Shown here: piece after piece, positions 6,258 to 13,760 of the stretch
How the letters are laid out: every line of letters starts with the position of its first letter
Numbering within the stretch: the first letter of the stretch is position 1
Assembly: GCA_035352555.1 (NCBI GenBank)
Contig: DAOPXW010000050.1
Location: 1 to 13,875 of the forward strand
Direction of reading: 5' to 3'
DNA length: 13,875 nucleotides
DNA from: UBA2922 sp035352555
Lineage (GTDB): Bacteria > Bacillota > Clostridia > Oscillospirales > Oscillospiraceae
Notes under the pieces: model-generated
What the model was told of the DNA's origin: nothing
Seen by the model: only the letters and a program-made list of their open reading frames with translations
The model's database searches: none
Position numbers and translations under genes: made by a program

Positions 6258-6863
6258 ATGGAAGAAATCACCACTGTTAATTATGCGGAACTGTGCGGGG
6301 TCCTGGCGGCTCCTCCGGCCTATTCCCATTCCTCCCGGGGCGAGGATTTCTACGTCTTCCCGCTGGACACCAAGCGGCTGAGCGGCGCGACGGATCGGAT
6401 CAACGTGGTCATCCGCAAGGAGCTGCTGGGTCTGGAGCTGGCCGAGGCGGCCAAGCTCCGGGTGGTGGGCGAGCTGCGCTCGTTCAACAACAAGCGCGGC
6501 GGCGGCGCCAGGCTGGTCATCACGGTGTATGCCCGGGACATCGCCCTGTGCGACGACGAGGACGCCAACCTGGTCTGCCTCTCGGGGACGCTGTGCAAGC
6601 AGCCCAATCTGCGCACCACCCCCATGGGCCGGGACATCTGCGATCTCATGCTGGCGGTGAACCGGCGCTACGGCCGGTCGGACTATCTGCCCTGCATCAC
6701 CTGGGGTCTTCGGGCGCGGGAGGCCGCGCTGTGGCAGATCGGCGACACGGTGCGCCTCACCGGGCGCATCCAGAGCCGGGGATACATCAAGCTCATCGAC
6801 GGCGAGGCCTATGAGCGCACCGCCTACGAGGTCTCGGTAGTGGAGATCGAAAAACTGCCCTGA
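6258..6863 (+). CDS. SSB-like protein with tandem OB folds
   Basis: The second half (from about residue 104) reads like a bacterial single-stranded DNA-binding protein OB fold: LSGTLCKQPNLRTTPMGRD, then LMLAVNRRYGRSDYLPCITW, then GDTVRLTGRIQSRGYIK, the classic SSB order. The first half (residues 1-100) has a similar pattern of strands and length (DRINVVIRKELLG, LRVVGELRSFNNK) and is probably a diverged OB fold. The protein has 201 residues. It lacks the acidic DDDIPF-type tail through which canonical SSB recruits partners, ending instead in VVEIEKLP, so it is unlikely to be the main replication SSB. I chose the ATG at 6258 because AGAGG lies 7 nt upstream. A weak TATGAT at 6214-6219 could be its -10 box. 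Its stop codon is 2 nt from that of the convergent glyoxalase-like gene. Confidence 0.75.
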   Translation: MEEITTVNYAELCGVLAAPPAYSHSSRGEDFYVFPLDTKRLSGATDRINVVIRKELLGLELAEAAKLRVVGELRSFNNKRGGGARLVITVYARDIALCDDEDANLVCLSGTLCKQPNLRTTPMGRDICDLMLAVNRRYGRSDYLPCITWGLRAREAALWQIGDTVRLTGRIQSRGYIKLIDGEAYERTAYEVSVVEIEKLP

Positions 6864-6865
6864 CC

Positions 6866-7240
6866 TTATTCGCGCGCTTTTTTCGGAACGATCTCGATCC
6901 AGTAGCCGTCCGGGTCCTCAATAAAATAGATGCCCATGCCGGGATTTTCAAAGCAGATGCAGCCCATGGCTGCGTGCCTGGCATGGGCCTTCTCCATGTC
7001 TTCCACGTCGAAGGCCAGATGGAATTCCTGCTCGCCCAGATCATAGGGCTCGGCGCGGTCCCGCAGCCAGGTCAGCTCCAGCCGGAAATCCGTCTCCCCG
7101 TCGCCCAGGAATTTCAGCACATAGCTGCCGTCGGCGGCGGTCTTTTCCCGGGTGGGCTTCAGTCCAAGCGCCTCGTCGTAGAATTTCAGGCTGCGCTCCA
7201 GGTCAAAAACATTGAAATTAAAATGGTTGAAACGAAACAT
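6866..7240 (-). CDS. VOC family protein, glyoxalase I-like
   Basis: This single-domain protein of 124 residues belongs to the vicinal oxygen chelate superfamily. The four expected metal ligands of glyoxalase I are all in place: His6 (RFNHFNFNV), Glu55 (RLELTW), His74 (EFHLAFDV) and Glu116 (YWIEIVP), with spacing very close to that of E. coli GloA (5, 56, 74, 122). The motif ERSLKFYDEALGLKP is typical. A lactoylglutathione lyase-type role in methylglyoxal detoxification is likely, but the thiol cofactor in an anaerobic clostridium may not be glutathione, so the substrate is inference. The ATG at 7238-7240 has GGAGG upstream and is preceded by a strong promoter. The gene diverges from glgB and converges on the SSB-like gene. 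Confidence 0.85.
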   Translation of the reverse strand: MFRFNHFNFNVFDLERSLKFYDEALGLKPTREKTAADGSYVLKFLGDGETDFRLELTWLRDRAEPYDLGEQEFHLAFDVEDMEKAHARHAAMGCICFENPGMGIYFIEDPDGYWIEIVPKKARE

Positions 7241-7267
7241 GGCGTGGCCCTCCTTGTTTTTGCACCA

Positions 7268-7296
7268 AGTATACTTTGCCCGGGCCGTGCTGTCAA
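7268..7296 (-). promoter_or_regulatory. Promoter of the glyoxalase-like gene
   Basis: On the minus strand there is a perfect TTGACA (7291-7296), a 17-nt spacer and TATACT (7268-7273), about 27 nt before the ATG. This near-consensus promoter suggests strong, possibly constitutive expression. Confidence 0.8.
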
Positions 7297-7318
7297 ACGC
7301 CTTTTCCCAAAAAAAGTC

Positions 7319-7346
7319 TTGGAAACCGCCGCCTGAGATGTATAAT
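7319..7346 (+). promoter_or_regulatory. Promoter of the glycogen operon
   Basis: TTGGAA (7319-7324), a 16-nt spacer and a perfect TATAAT (7341-7346) lie 31 nt upstream of the glgB start codon. The -35 box is only 4 of 6, so an activator could be involved, but no operator is evident. Confidence 0.6.
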
Positions 7347-7377
7347 AACAATAGAGTATGCAGAAGCGGAGGCGGCC

Positions 7378-9315
7378 ATGGATTATTCGGAGCTTATCGG
7401 TAAATATGTCTCTCAGGACGACGTGTATCTTTTCAACACCGGCAGCGCCAGAAAGGCCTGGCTGCTCTACGGCTGCCGCTATCTGCCGGAGGAGGACCTG
7501 CACCGGTTCGTGGTGTGGGCGCCCAACGCCAGGCGCGTGTCGCTGGTGGGCGATTTCAACGCCTGGGACGACCGGGCCGAGCCCATGACCCGCTGCGAGG
7601 GCGGCATCTGGTGCGCCTTCGTGCCCCATCTGCGCAGCGGCAGCCTCTACAAATACGCCGTCACCGGAACCGACGGCAAGACCGTGCTCAAATCCGACCC
7701 CTTCGCCGCCTGGTCGGAGACCGGTTCCAGCACCGCTTCCAGGGTCTGGGACGGCGGCGAATACGACTGGCACGACCGGCCTTTTCTGGAAGAGCGGGCA
7801 CAAAGAAATCCGCTCGCCTCCCCCATGTCCATTTATGAGGTGCATCTCGGCTCCTGGAAGACCTTTTCCGGCGATAAGCCCCTCTACCGCGCGGCGGCGG
7901 ACGAGCTTTCGGAATACTGCCTGGACATGGGCTATACCCATGTGGAGCTGCTGCCCATCACCGAGTACCCCTACCCCGCCTCCTGGGGCTATCAGGTGAC
8001 CGGGTATTACGCCCCCACCAGCCGCTACGGCAGTCCCGAGGACTTCATGTACTTTGTGGACAGGCTCCATCGGGCCGGCATCGGCGTGCTGATGGACTGG
8101 GTGCCCGCCCACTTCCCCAAGGATGAGCACGGGCTGGCCCGATTCGACGGTACGCGTTTGTACGAGTGCAAGGAGCCCCGCATGTCCGAGCATCCGGACT
8201 GGGGCACGCTGATCTTCAATTACGCCATGCCGGAGGTGCAAAGCTTTCTCATCTCCTCCGCCTGCCTGTTTTTCGACCGCTATCACATCGACGGTCTCCG
8301 CGCCGACGCGGTGTCCTCCATGCTGTATCTGGATTACGGCCGCGCAAAGGGTGAATGGACGCCCAACCGCGACGGCGGCAACATCAATCTTGACGCCGTG
8401 ACCTTCCTGCAGAAGATGAACGAGGCCGTGCTCACCGACTATCCCGGAACCGTCACCGTGGCGGAGGAATCCACCGCTTTCCCCCTGGTGACCTGCCCGC
8501 CCGGGGACGGCGGTCTGGGCTTCGTTTTCAAGTGGGACATGGGCTTTATGCACGACACGCTGGATTACATGGCCGCCGACCCCTACTTCCGCTCCGGCTG
8601 CCACGACAAGCTCACCTTTTCCATGATGTACGCCTTCTCCGAAAACTTCATCCTCGCCTACTCCCACGACGAGGTCGTCCACGGCAAGGGCTCCATGCTG
8701 AACAAAATGTCCGGCGGCTACGACCAGAAATTTGCCTCGCTGCGGGCGCTGTACGGCTTCCAGTTCGCCCATCCCGGCAAAAAGCTCACTTTCATGGGCT
8801 CGGAATTCGGCCAGTTCATCGAGTGGAATTATGAAAAGGCGCTGGACTGGCTGCTGCTGGATTTCCCCAGGCACGAGGGGCTGCGCCGGTATGCCCGGGC
8901 GCTGAACCGCCTGTATGCCGGCTGCCCCGCCCTGTACGAGATCGACAAATCCTGGGAGGGGTTCCAGTGGCTGAATGTGGACGACCGGGAGCGCTCCTCC
9001 ATCGCCTTCCTGCGCGCGGGCAGCACCGGGGGACGGTGCAAATATCTGGTCTGCGCCTGCAATTTCACCCCCGTGACCTACCGGGATTTTGTCATCGGCC
9101 TGCCCATGGCCGGAAAGCTGACGGAGGTCCTCAGCAGCGACGACGCCGAGTATGGCGGTTCAGGTTTTCATAACGAAATTCTCAGCAGTGAGGAAACGCC
9201 GTTCCTCAATCTGCCGTATTCGGCCAAGATCTCGCTGCCGGGGATGAGCGCGGTATATTTCAGCTTTGAACCGGACCGGGAACGAGCCGGGAAAGGGAGA
9301 ACCGATGAAACGTGA
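7378..9315 (+). CDS. glgB: 1,4-alpha-glucan branching enzyme
   Basis: GlgB cuts an alpha-1,4-glucan chain and rejoins it through an alpha-1,6 link, giving glycogen its branches. The 645-residue protein has a CBM48 domain (from about residue 40: FVVWAPNARRVSLVGDFNAWD), then a GH13 barrel opening with SIYEVHLGSWK and YTHVELLPITEYP. Catalytic residues can be read as Asp310 in GLRADAV (nucleophile), Glu363 in AEEST (acid/base) and Asp431 in SHDEVVHGK (transition-state stabiliser). GSEFGQFIEWNYE is also diagnostic for branching enzymes. The ATG at 7378 has GGAGG 5 nt upstream. There is no long N1 extension before the CBM48, as in the shorter GlgB group. Its last 11 nt overlap glgA, indicating translational coupling. 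It is the first gene of the operon. Confidence 0.96.
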   Translation: MDYSELIGKYVSQDDVYLFNTGSARKAWLLYGCRYLPEEDLHRFVVWAPNARRVSLVGDFNAWDDRAEPMTRCEGGIWCAFVPHLRSGSLYKYAVTGTDGKTVLKSDPFAAWSETGSSTASRVWDGGEYDWHDRPFLEERAQRNPLASPMSIYEVHLGSWKTFSGDKPLYRAAADELSEYCLDMGYTHVELLPITEYPYPASWGYQVTGYYAPTSRYGSPEDFMYFVDRLHRAGIGVLMDWVPAHFPKDEHGLARFDGTRLYECKEPRMSEHPDWGTLIFNYAMPEVQSFLISSACLFFDRYHIDGLRADAVSSMLYLDYGRAKGEWTPNRDGGNINLDAVTFLQKMNEAVLTDYPGTVTVAEESTAFPLVTCPPGDGGLGFVFKWDMGFMHDTLDYMAADPYFRSGCHDKLTFSMMYAFSENFILAYSHDEVVHGKGSMLNKMSGGYDQKFASLRALYGFQFAHPGKKLTFMGSEFGQFIEWNYEKALDWLLLDFPRHEGLRRYARALNRLYAGCPALYEIDKSWEGFQWLNVDDRERSSIAFLRAGSTGGRCKYLVCACNFTPVTYRDFVIGLPMAGKLTEVLSSDDAEYGGSGFHNEILSSEETPFLNLPYSAKISLPGMSAVYFSFEPDRERAGKGRTDET

Positions 9316-10783
9316 ATTTCAGGATCTGCTGGCCGAAAAGGGCCGCAGTGAGCTGCCCAGGGTGCTGATCGCCGCGGCGGAGTGCGCCCCGCTGGCCAAG
9401 ACCGGCGGTCTGGCGGACGTGGTGGGCACCCTGCCCAGGGCGCTGAAAAAGCTGGGCGTCGACGCGAGAGTCATCCTGCCCTATCACCATGTCATCAAAG
9501 AAAAATACGCCGATAAAACCGAGCATCTGTCCGACTTCTATGTGGATCTGGGCTGGCGGCATCAGTATGCGGGCATCGAGCGTCTGGAAGCGGACGGCGT
9601 GACCGTCTACCTCGTGGACAGCGAATTTTATTTCGGCGACGCCATCTATCGCGGCGGCGACCCCGAGGGCGAGCAGTACGCCTTTTTCACCCGGGCCGTG
9701 TTGGACTGCCTGCCCGATCTGGATTTCAAGCCGGATATCGTCCACTGCAACGACTGGCACACCGCCATGATCCCCATGCTGGGCCGGACCCAGTATCCCG
9801 GCCAAATGCAGGCGAAGCTGAAATACCTGCTGACCATCCACAACATCCTGTATCAGGGCAAATACGGCTTCGGCATCGTGCGGGATCTGCTGGGGGTGGA
9901 GGATCGCTATTTCACCCCGGAATTCATGGAGCTGGACGGCTGCGCCGATTTCCTCAAGGCGGGCTGCGTCTTCGCCGACCGTATCAATACCGTCAGCCCC
10001 AGCTACGCCCGGGAGATCAGGACCCCCTATTACGGCGAGGGGCTGGAGGGCATCCTCAACGCCCGCGCCCGCGAGGTCACCGGCATTCTCAACGGCATCG
10101 ACAAAACCGTGTTCAATCCCCACGCCGACCCCCTGCTGCCCGCCCGCTACGACAAGGGTCATCTGAACGGCAAGGTATTATGTAAACTTGATCTCCAGCA
10201 GCGTCTGGGTCTGGAGGTCCGGGCGGACGTGCCCCTGTTCGCCATGGTCACCCGCATGACGGAGCAAAAGGGCTTCGACCTGATCGTGCGGATGCTGGAT
10301 GAGCTGATGCGCCCCGGCGATCTGCAATTCGTGCTGCTGGGCAGCGGAGACCGGGAATACGAGGATTTCATGCGCGCCGCCGAGAGCCGCTATCCGGGGC
10401 GGCTGTGCGCCTATCTGGGCTATTCCGACCCCCTGTCCCATCAGATCTACGCGGGCAGCGACTTCTATCTCATGCCCTCCCGGTTCGAGCCCTGCGGCAT
10501 CAGCCAGATGATCGCCCTGCGCTACGGCAGCCTGCCCATCGTGCGGGAGACCGGCGGTCTGCGGGACACCGTGACGCCCTACAACAAATTCGACGGCACC
10601 GGCAACGGTTTTTCCTTTGCCAACTTCAACGCCCATGAGATGAAGGGGGCGGTGCTGGCCGCGCTGTCGGCCTACCGCGACAAAAACGCCATGGCCGGGC
10701 TGGTACGCGCCGCCATGGAGGCCGACTTCGGCTTTGACAAATCCGCAGAGGAGTACGTCAGACATTATCTATGGATGCTTTGA
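9305..10783 (+). CDS. glgA: Glycogen synthase (ADP-glucose type)
   Basis: GlgA adds glucose from ADP-glucose to the non-reducing end of an alpha-1,4-glucan. This GT5 protein of 492 residues has the N-terminal Rossmann half with KTGGLADV (Lys32 of the KxGG motif), DIVHCNDWHTAM, TIHNILYQGKYG and NTVSPSYAREI. The C-terminal half has TRMTEQKGFDLI, VLLGSGDREYE and the catalytic SRFEPCGISQMIALRYG followed by ETGGLRDTV. The ATG at 9305 lies inside the end of glgB with GGGAGA just upstream. The ATG of the following GH13 gene lies within its last 13 nt. The ADP-glucose source (glgC/glgD) is not in this window. Confidence 0.96.
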   Translation: MKREFQDLLAEKGRSELPRVLIAAAECAPLAKTGGLADVVGTLPRALKKLGVDARVILPYHHVIKEKYADKTEHLSDFYVDLGWRHQYAGIERLEADGVTVYLVDSEFYFGDAIYRGGDPEGEQYAFFTRAVLDCLPDLDFKPDIVHCNDWHTAMIPMLGRTQYPGQMQAKLKYLLTIHNILYQGKYGFGIVRDLLGVEDRYFTPEFMELDGCADFLKAGCVFADRINTVSPSYAREIRTPYYGEGLEGILNARAREVTGILNGIDKTVFNPHADPLLPARYDKGHLNGKVLCKLDLQQRLGLEVRADVPLFAMVTRMTEQKGFDLIVRMLDELMRPGDLQFVLLGSGDREYEDFMRAAESRYPGRLCAYLGYSDPLSHQIYAGSDFYLMPSRFEPCGISQMIALRYGSLPIVRETGGLRDTVTPYNKFDGTGNGFSFANFNAHEMKGAVLAALSAYRDKNAMAGLVRAAMEADFGFDKSAEEYVRHYLWML

Positions 10784-13274
10784 ATCCCGAAAAACGCTAT
10801 ACCGTCTGGTTCGGCGGCGAATACGACGAGCACTGGACGGACGATTACCGGCTCACCGTGACCTACCGCGGCCGCGCGGCGGTGACGGCGCGGCGGACGG
10901 CGCGCGGCGCCGAGGCGGACGGGCCCCTGCCGCCCTCGCCGCTGGCGGAGGCCTATCTGGANNNNNNNNNNNNNNNNNNNNNNNNNNNNNNNNNNNNNNN
11001 NNNNNNNNNNNNNNNNNNNNNNNNNNNNNNNNNNNNNNNNNNNNNNNNNNNNNNNNNNNNNGCGCCGAGGCGGACGGGCCCCTGCCGCCCTCGCCGCTGG
11101 CGGAGGCCTATCTGGATGCCGCCGTGGCCGTGCAGGCCGCGCTGGATGAGACTTCCCGTTACGGGCTGGGGCCGGACAAGATTTACGAAGTCTTTTCCTG
11201 TGCCGGTCCCGTGGCCCCCTTCGAGCTGCTCCGGACACTGCTGGACGAAGCGCGCATGGACTTTGAAGCCGCGCTGCGGACGGTGGTGCGCTGCTGCCCC
11301 AAAGTGGATTTCGATGTGGAGGGTCAGGAATTATGTAAACTTCAACCCAGGACGGCCCATCTCATCCCCATCCTCAAAGCGGCGCTGGCCGCGCGGCCCA
11401 TGGCCGTCCACGACAGCCGCCTTTCGGAATACCGCTCCCCTCCGGGCGCGGTGGAGACGGGCACGACGCTGCATCTCGCCTGCCGCCTGGCCGGCGGCGG
11501 CGTCACCGCCTGCGCCTGCGCGCTCTACGGCGACGACGGCGAGACCGTCTACCCCATGACCCGGGTGGACGACCGCTTTGAAGTTGACATAACGTTGCCC
11601 CATACGCCCGCCGCGCTGTGGTACCGCTTTCGCCTCACCGCCCCCGGCGGGGACTGCTGGCTGTGCCCGGACGCCTCGGGCTTTTACGGTCTGACCGGCC
11701 CCTCCCGGCGGGAGGGCTTCCGTCTGACCGTCTACCGGCGGGGATTTACGACGCCGGACTGGTTCAAGGGCCGGGTGATGTATCAGATCTTCCCCGACCG
11801 CTTCGCCTTTTCCGGCGGCGACACGGCGGCGCGGGGCGTGGATTATCACCGCGCGCTGGGCCAGACGGCGGAGCTGCACCGGAGCCTGGACGAGCCGCCC
11901 CGCTGGCAGTCCCGGGACTTTGAGCGCGACTACGAGCCCGACGATTTTTATGGCGGCACCCTGCGTGGGATCGAGGAAAAGCTGCCCTATCTCAAGGCGC
12001 TGGGCGTGGGGGTGCTCTATCTCAACCCCATCGTGGAGGCCCGCTCCAACCACCGCTACGACACCGCGGATTATCGCCGGGTGGACCCGGTTCTGGGCAC
12101 GGGCGCGGATTTTGACCGCCTCTGCGAAAAGGCCGGGGCGCTGGGCATCCGCATTCTGCTGGACGGCGTGTTCTCCCACACCGGGGCGGACAGCGTCTAT
12201 TTCAACCGTTTTTCCCATTACCCCGCCGGCGGCGCGTGTCAGGGCGAGACCTCGCCCTATTATAACTGGTACAGGTTTTCCGAATTTCCCGGAAAATACA
12301 AGTGCTGGTGGAACTTCCCCGACCTGCCGGAGGTGGACGAGGGAAACCCGGACTGGCAGGCCTTTGTGGTCACCGGGGCTGACAGCGTGGTCAGGAGCTG
12401 GCTCCGCCGGGGCGCCTCCGGCTGGCGGCTGGACGTGGCGGACGAGCTGCCGGACGATGTGCTGGCCAAAATCCGTGCCGCCGCCAAAACAGAAAAGCCC
12501 GACGCCGTGATTCTGGGCGAAGTCTGGGAGGACGCGGTGCTCAAGGAGAGCTACGGCAGACGCCGCAGCTACGCGCTGGGGACCTCGCTGGACAGCGTGA
12601 TGAACTACCCCCTGCGCGCCGCCGTGCTGGACTTCATGCACGGCCGCCTCACGGCCTACGGCCTGCGGGATTTTCTCGACGGGCAGCGGCTCAACTATCC
12701 CCCGCCGATGTATGCGTGTCTCATGAATCTCATGGGCTCCCACGACGTGGAACGGCTGCGCACGAACCTCTGTACCGACGTGGATGTCAAGACCCTGCCC
12801 CGGGCGGTGCAGGCCGCCTTCCGGGCCGAGCCCGCCGCGGTGGAGCGCGCCGCCCGGCTGGAAAAGCTCTGCGCCGCCATCCAGTTTTCCCTGCCGGGGG
12901 TTCCCAGCGTCTACTACGGCGACGAGGTGGGCATGGCCGGCTGCCGCGACCCCTTCAACCGCCTCCCCTTCCGCGAAGGCGAGCGCAGCCCGCTGGCCTT
13001 TTATCGGAAACTGGGTGAAATCCGAAATGGGATTAGCGTTATGTCAACCGGAGCCGCGCAGTTCTCCGCCTGCGGAGCGGATGTGCTGCTCATCCGCCGC
13101 TATGGCGCGGGCGAGACGGTCACCGCCGTCAACCGCGCCGGGGACGGGCGCACCGTTTCCCTGCCCTTCGGCGGCGTCGATCTGCTCACCGGCGCCCGCT
13201 GTCCGAAGGAACTCACACTGCCGCCCTACGGGGCGGTGATCGTACTGTCAGAAGGAAAAATGGAGGGTAACTGA
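10771..13274 (+). CDS. GH13 neopullulanase/cyclomaltodextrinase-like enzyme, interrupted by an assembly gap
   Basis: This is an alpha-amylase-family hydrolase that probably acts on cyclodextrins, pullulan or malto-oligosaccharides. If the duplicated 55 bp and the 100 N are collapsed (155 nt), a single frame of 782 residues results. Residues 1-158 are an extension I do not recognise. About 159-275 looks like the CBM34-type N-domain (AVHDSRLSEYRSPPGAVETG). The barrel starts near 280 (GRVMYQIFPDRFAF). Conserved GH13 regions are DGVFSHTG, GWRLDVAD (nucleophile Asp503), LGEVWED (acid/base Glu532) and GSHDVER (Asp607). It has no signal peptide, so it is intracellular and fits glycogen or maltodextrin turnover beside glgB/glgA. 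The ATG at 10771 overlaps the glgA end by 13 nt and has no ribosome binding site at normal distance (GAGGAG is 17 nt away), so reinitiation is likely. The exact GH13 subfamily is uncertain. Confidence 0.88.
10907..10961 (+). repeat. Left copy of 55-bp contig-end duplication
   Basis: These 55 bases, ending at the last base before the N run, are identical to 11062-11116, which begin at the first base after it. A perfect duplicate abutting both sides of a 100-N spacer is the mark of two overlapping contigs scaffolded without merging, not of a biological repeat. Confidence 0.95.
10962..11061. other. Assembly gap of 100 N
   Basis: Exactly 100 undetermined bases, a conventional placeholder length. 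It interrupts the GH13 gene. Removing it together with one of the flanking 55-bp copies joins frame 1 on the left to frame 3 on the right without a shift, so the true gap size is probably minus 55. Confidence 0.98.
11062..11116 (+). repeat. Right copy of 55-bp contig-end duplication
   Basis: This copy is identical to 10907-10961 and encodes the same residues (AEADGPLPPSPLAEAYL) in the frame that continues into the GH13 protein. It is interpreted as the start of the right-hand contig. Confidence 0.95.
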
Positions 13275-13276
13275 AA

Positions 13277-13645
13277 ATGGCGATTCGTTCTTTTGCAGGT
13301 CCCGGCGAGGTGGAATCCGTGGCCGGGCAGCTGTCCGAGGAAATACAGGGCAGTGCCATGAGCTGCGAGCTGGTGGATTCTGTCCGCCGCAGCACCGCCG
13401 GCGGAGACACGCTGTATGTCATGGTATTTGAAAAATACTACATGCGGGCAGGCAACCGGGCCAGCCTCACCGTCTCGGTCTGTGCCGGGCCGGACGGGCA
13501 CATTCATGTGGACGCCATCGGCGCCGGCGGCGGGCAGGGCCCGATCTTTAAGTTTTCCTGGGGCGCGGAGGAGGACTTCACCGACTCCGTGGCGGCGGTT
13601 CTCCAGCCTCTGGGCTTTTGGGACGAGGAGGGAACCGACCCGTGA
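13277..13645 (+). CDS. DUF6054 family protein
   Basis: This small protein of 122 residues has the core VFEKYYMRAGNRASLTVSV followed by HIHVDAIGAGGGQG and FKFSWGAEEDF, which I recognise as the DUF6054 pattern of clostridial genomes. No function is known for the family. It has no signal peptide, membrane segment or metal-binding cluster. The ATG lies 2 nt after the GH13 stop codon, with GGAGG (13263-13267) 9 nt upstream inside the end of GH13, so it is translated as the last clear gene of the glycogen operon. The context hints at, but does not prove, a link with polysaccharide metabolism. Its stop codon overlaps a possible GTG start with a perfect AGGAGG, but that frame closes after 12 codons. 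Confidence 0.8.
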   Translation: MAIRSFAGPGEVESVAGQLSEEIQGSAMSCELVDSVRRSTAGGDTLYVMVFEKYYMRAGNRASLTVSVCAGPDGHIHVDAIGAGGGQGPIFKFSWGAEEDFTDSVAAVLQPLGFWDEEGTDP

Positions 13646-13733
13646 AGCTGAAGCCGGACCGCTCGAAATTGCCGCGCTGACCACGCTGCGCACAGGGATC
13701 CGCTTTGCTGTACTGGCCTATCGGGGAAAAATG
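13646..13733. other. Short non-coding tail of the glycogen operon
   Basis: After DUF6054 a possible start, GTG at 13642-13644 (overlapping the stop as GTGA, with AGGAGG at 13626-13631), opens a frame of only 12 codons ending at 13680. No other gene is supported. The sequence is still GC-rich and changes to AT-rich from about 13727. I see no intrinsic terminator other than the palindrome that follows. Confidence 0.5.
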
Positions 13734-13760
13734 TTAGCACTCAAGTAACTTGAGTGCTAA
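13734..13760 (+). promoter_or_regulatory. CIRCE element (HrcA operator)
   Basis: TTAGCACTC (13734-13742), nine bases, and GAGTGCTAA (13752-13760) match the CIRCE consensus exactly. HrcA binds this inverted repeat to repress class I heat-shock genes such as hrcA-grpE-dnaK-dnaJ or groES-groEL. Here the 9-nt spacer (AAGTAACTT) is itself symmetric and the flanks extend the pairing, giving 18-bp arms at 13729-13746 and 13748-13765 around a single A. The controlled gene must lie to the right, outside the window, because no start codon with an open frame occurs before 13875. The palindrome may also act as a hairpin at the end of the glycogen operon. Confidence 0.92.

Noticed and set aside
7186..8874. 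Very long minus-strand open frame (562 codons) opposite glgB
   Set aside because: It is an antisense shadow of a GC-rich gene: low-complexity Gly/Ala/His/Val composition, no family resemblance, no ribosome binding site, and glgB motifs on the plus strand are unambiguous.
10734..10770. GH13 start inside glgA at 10734
   Set aside because: That frame reaches the enzyme only through the N run; on the left of the gap the frame starting at ATG 10771 is the one that becomes continuous after collapse.
10907..11116. A biological 55-bp direct repeat or a tandem repeat domain in the GH13 protein
   Set aside because: Both copies abut the N run exactly, and collapse restores the frame. An assembly overlap is far more likely.
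11331..12743. Long minus-strand open frame (470 codons) opposite the GH13 gene
   Set aside because: It has the same shadow character; the plus strand carries all four GH13 catalytic regions.
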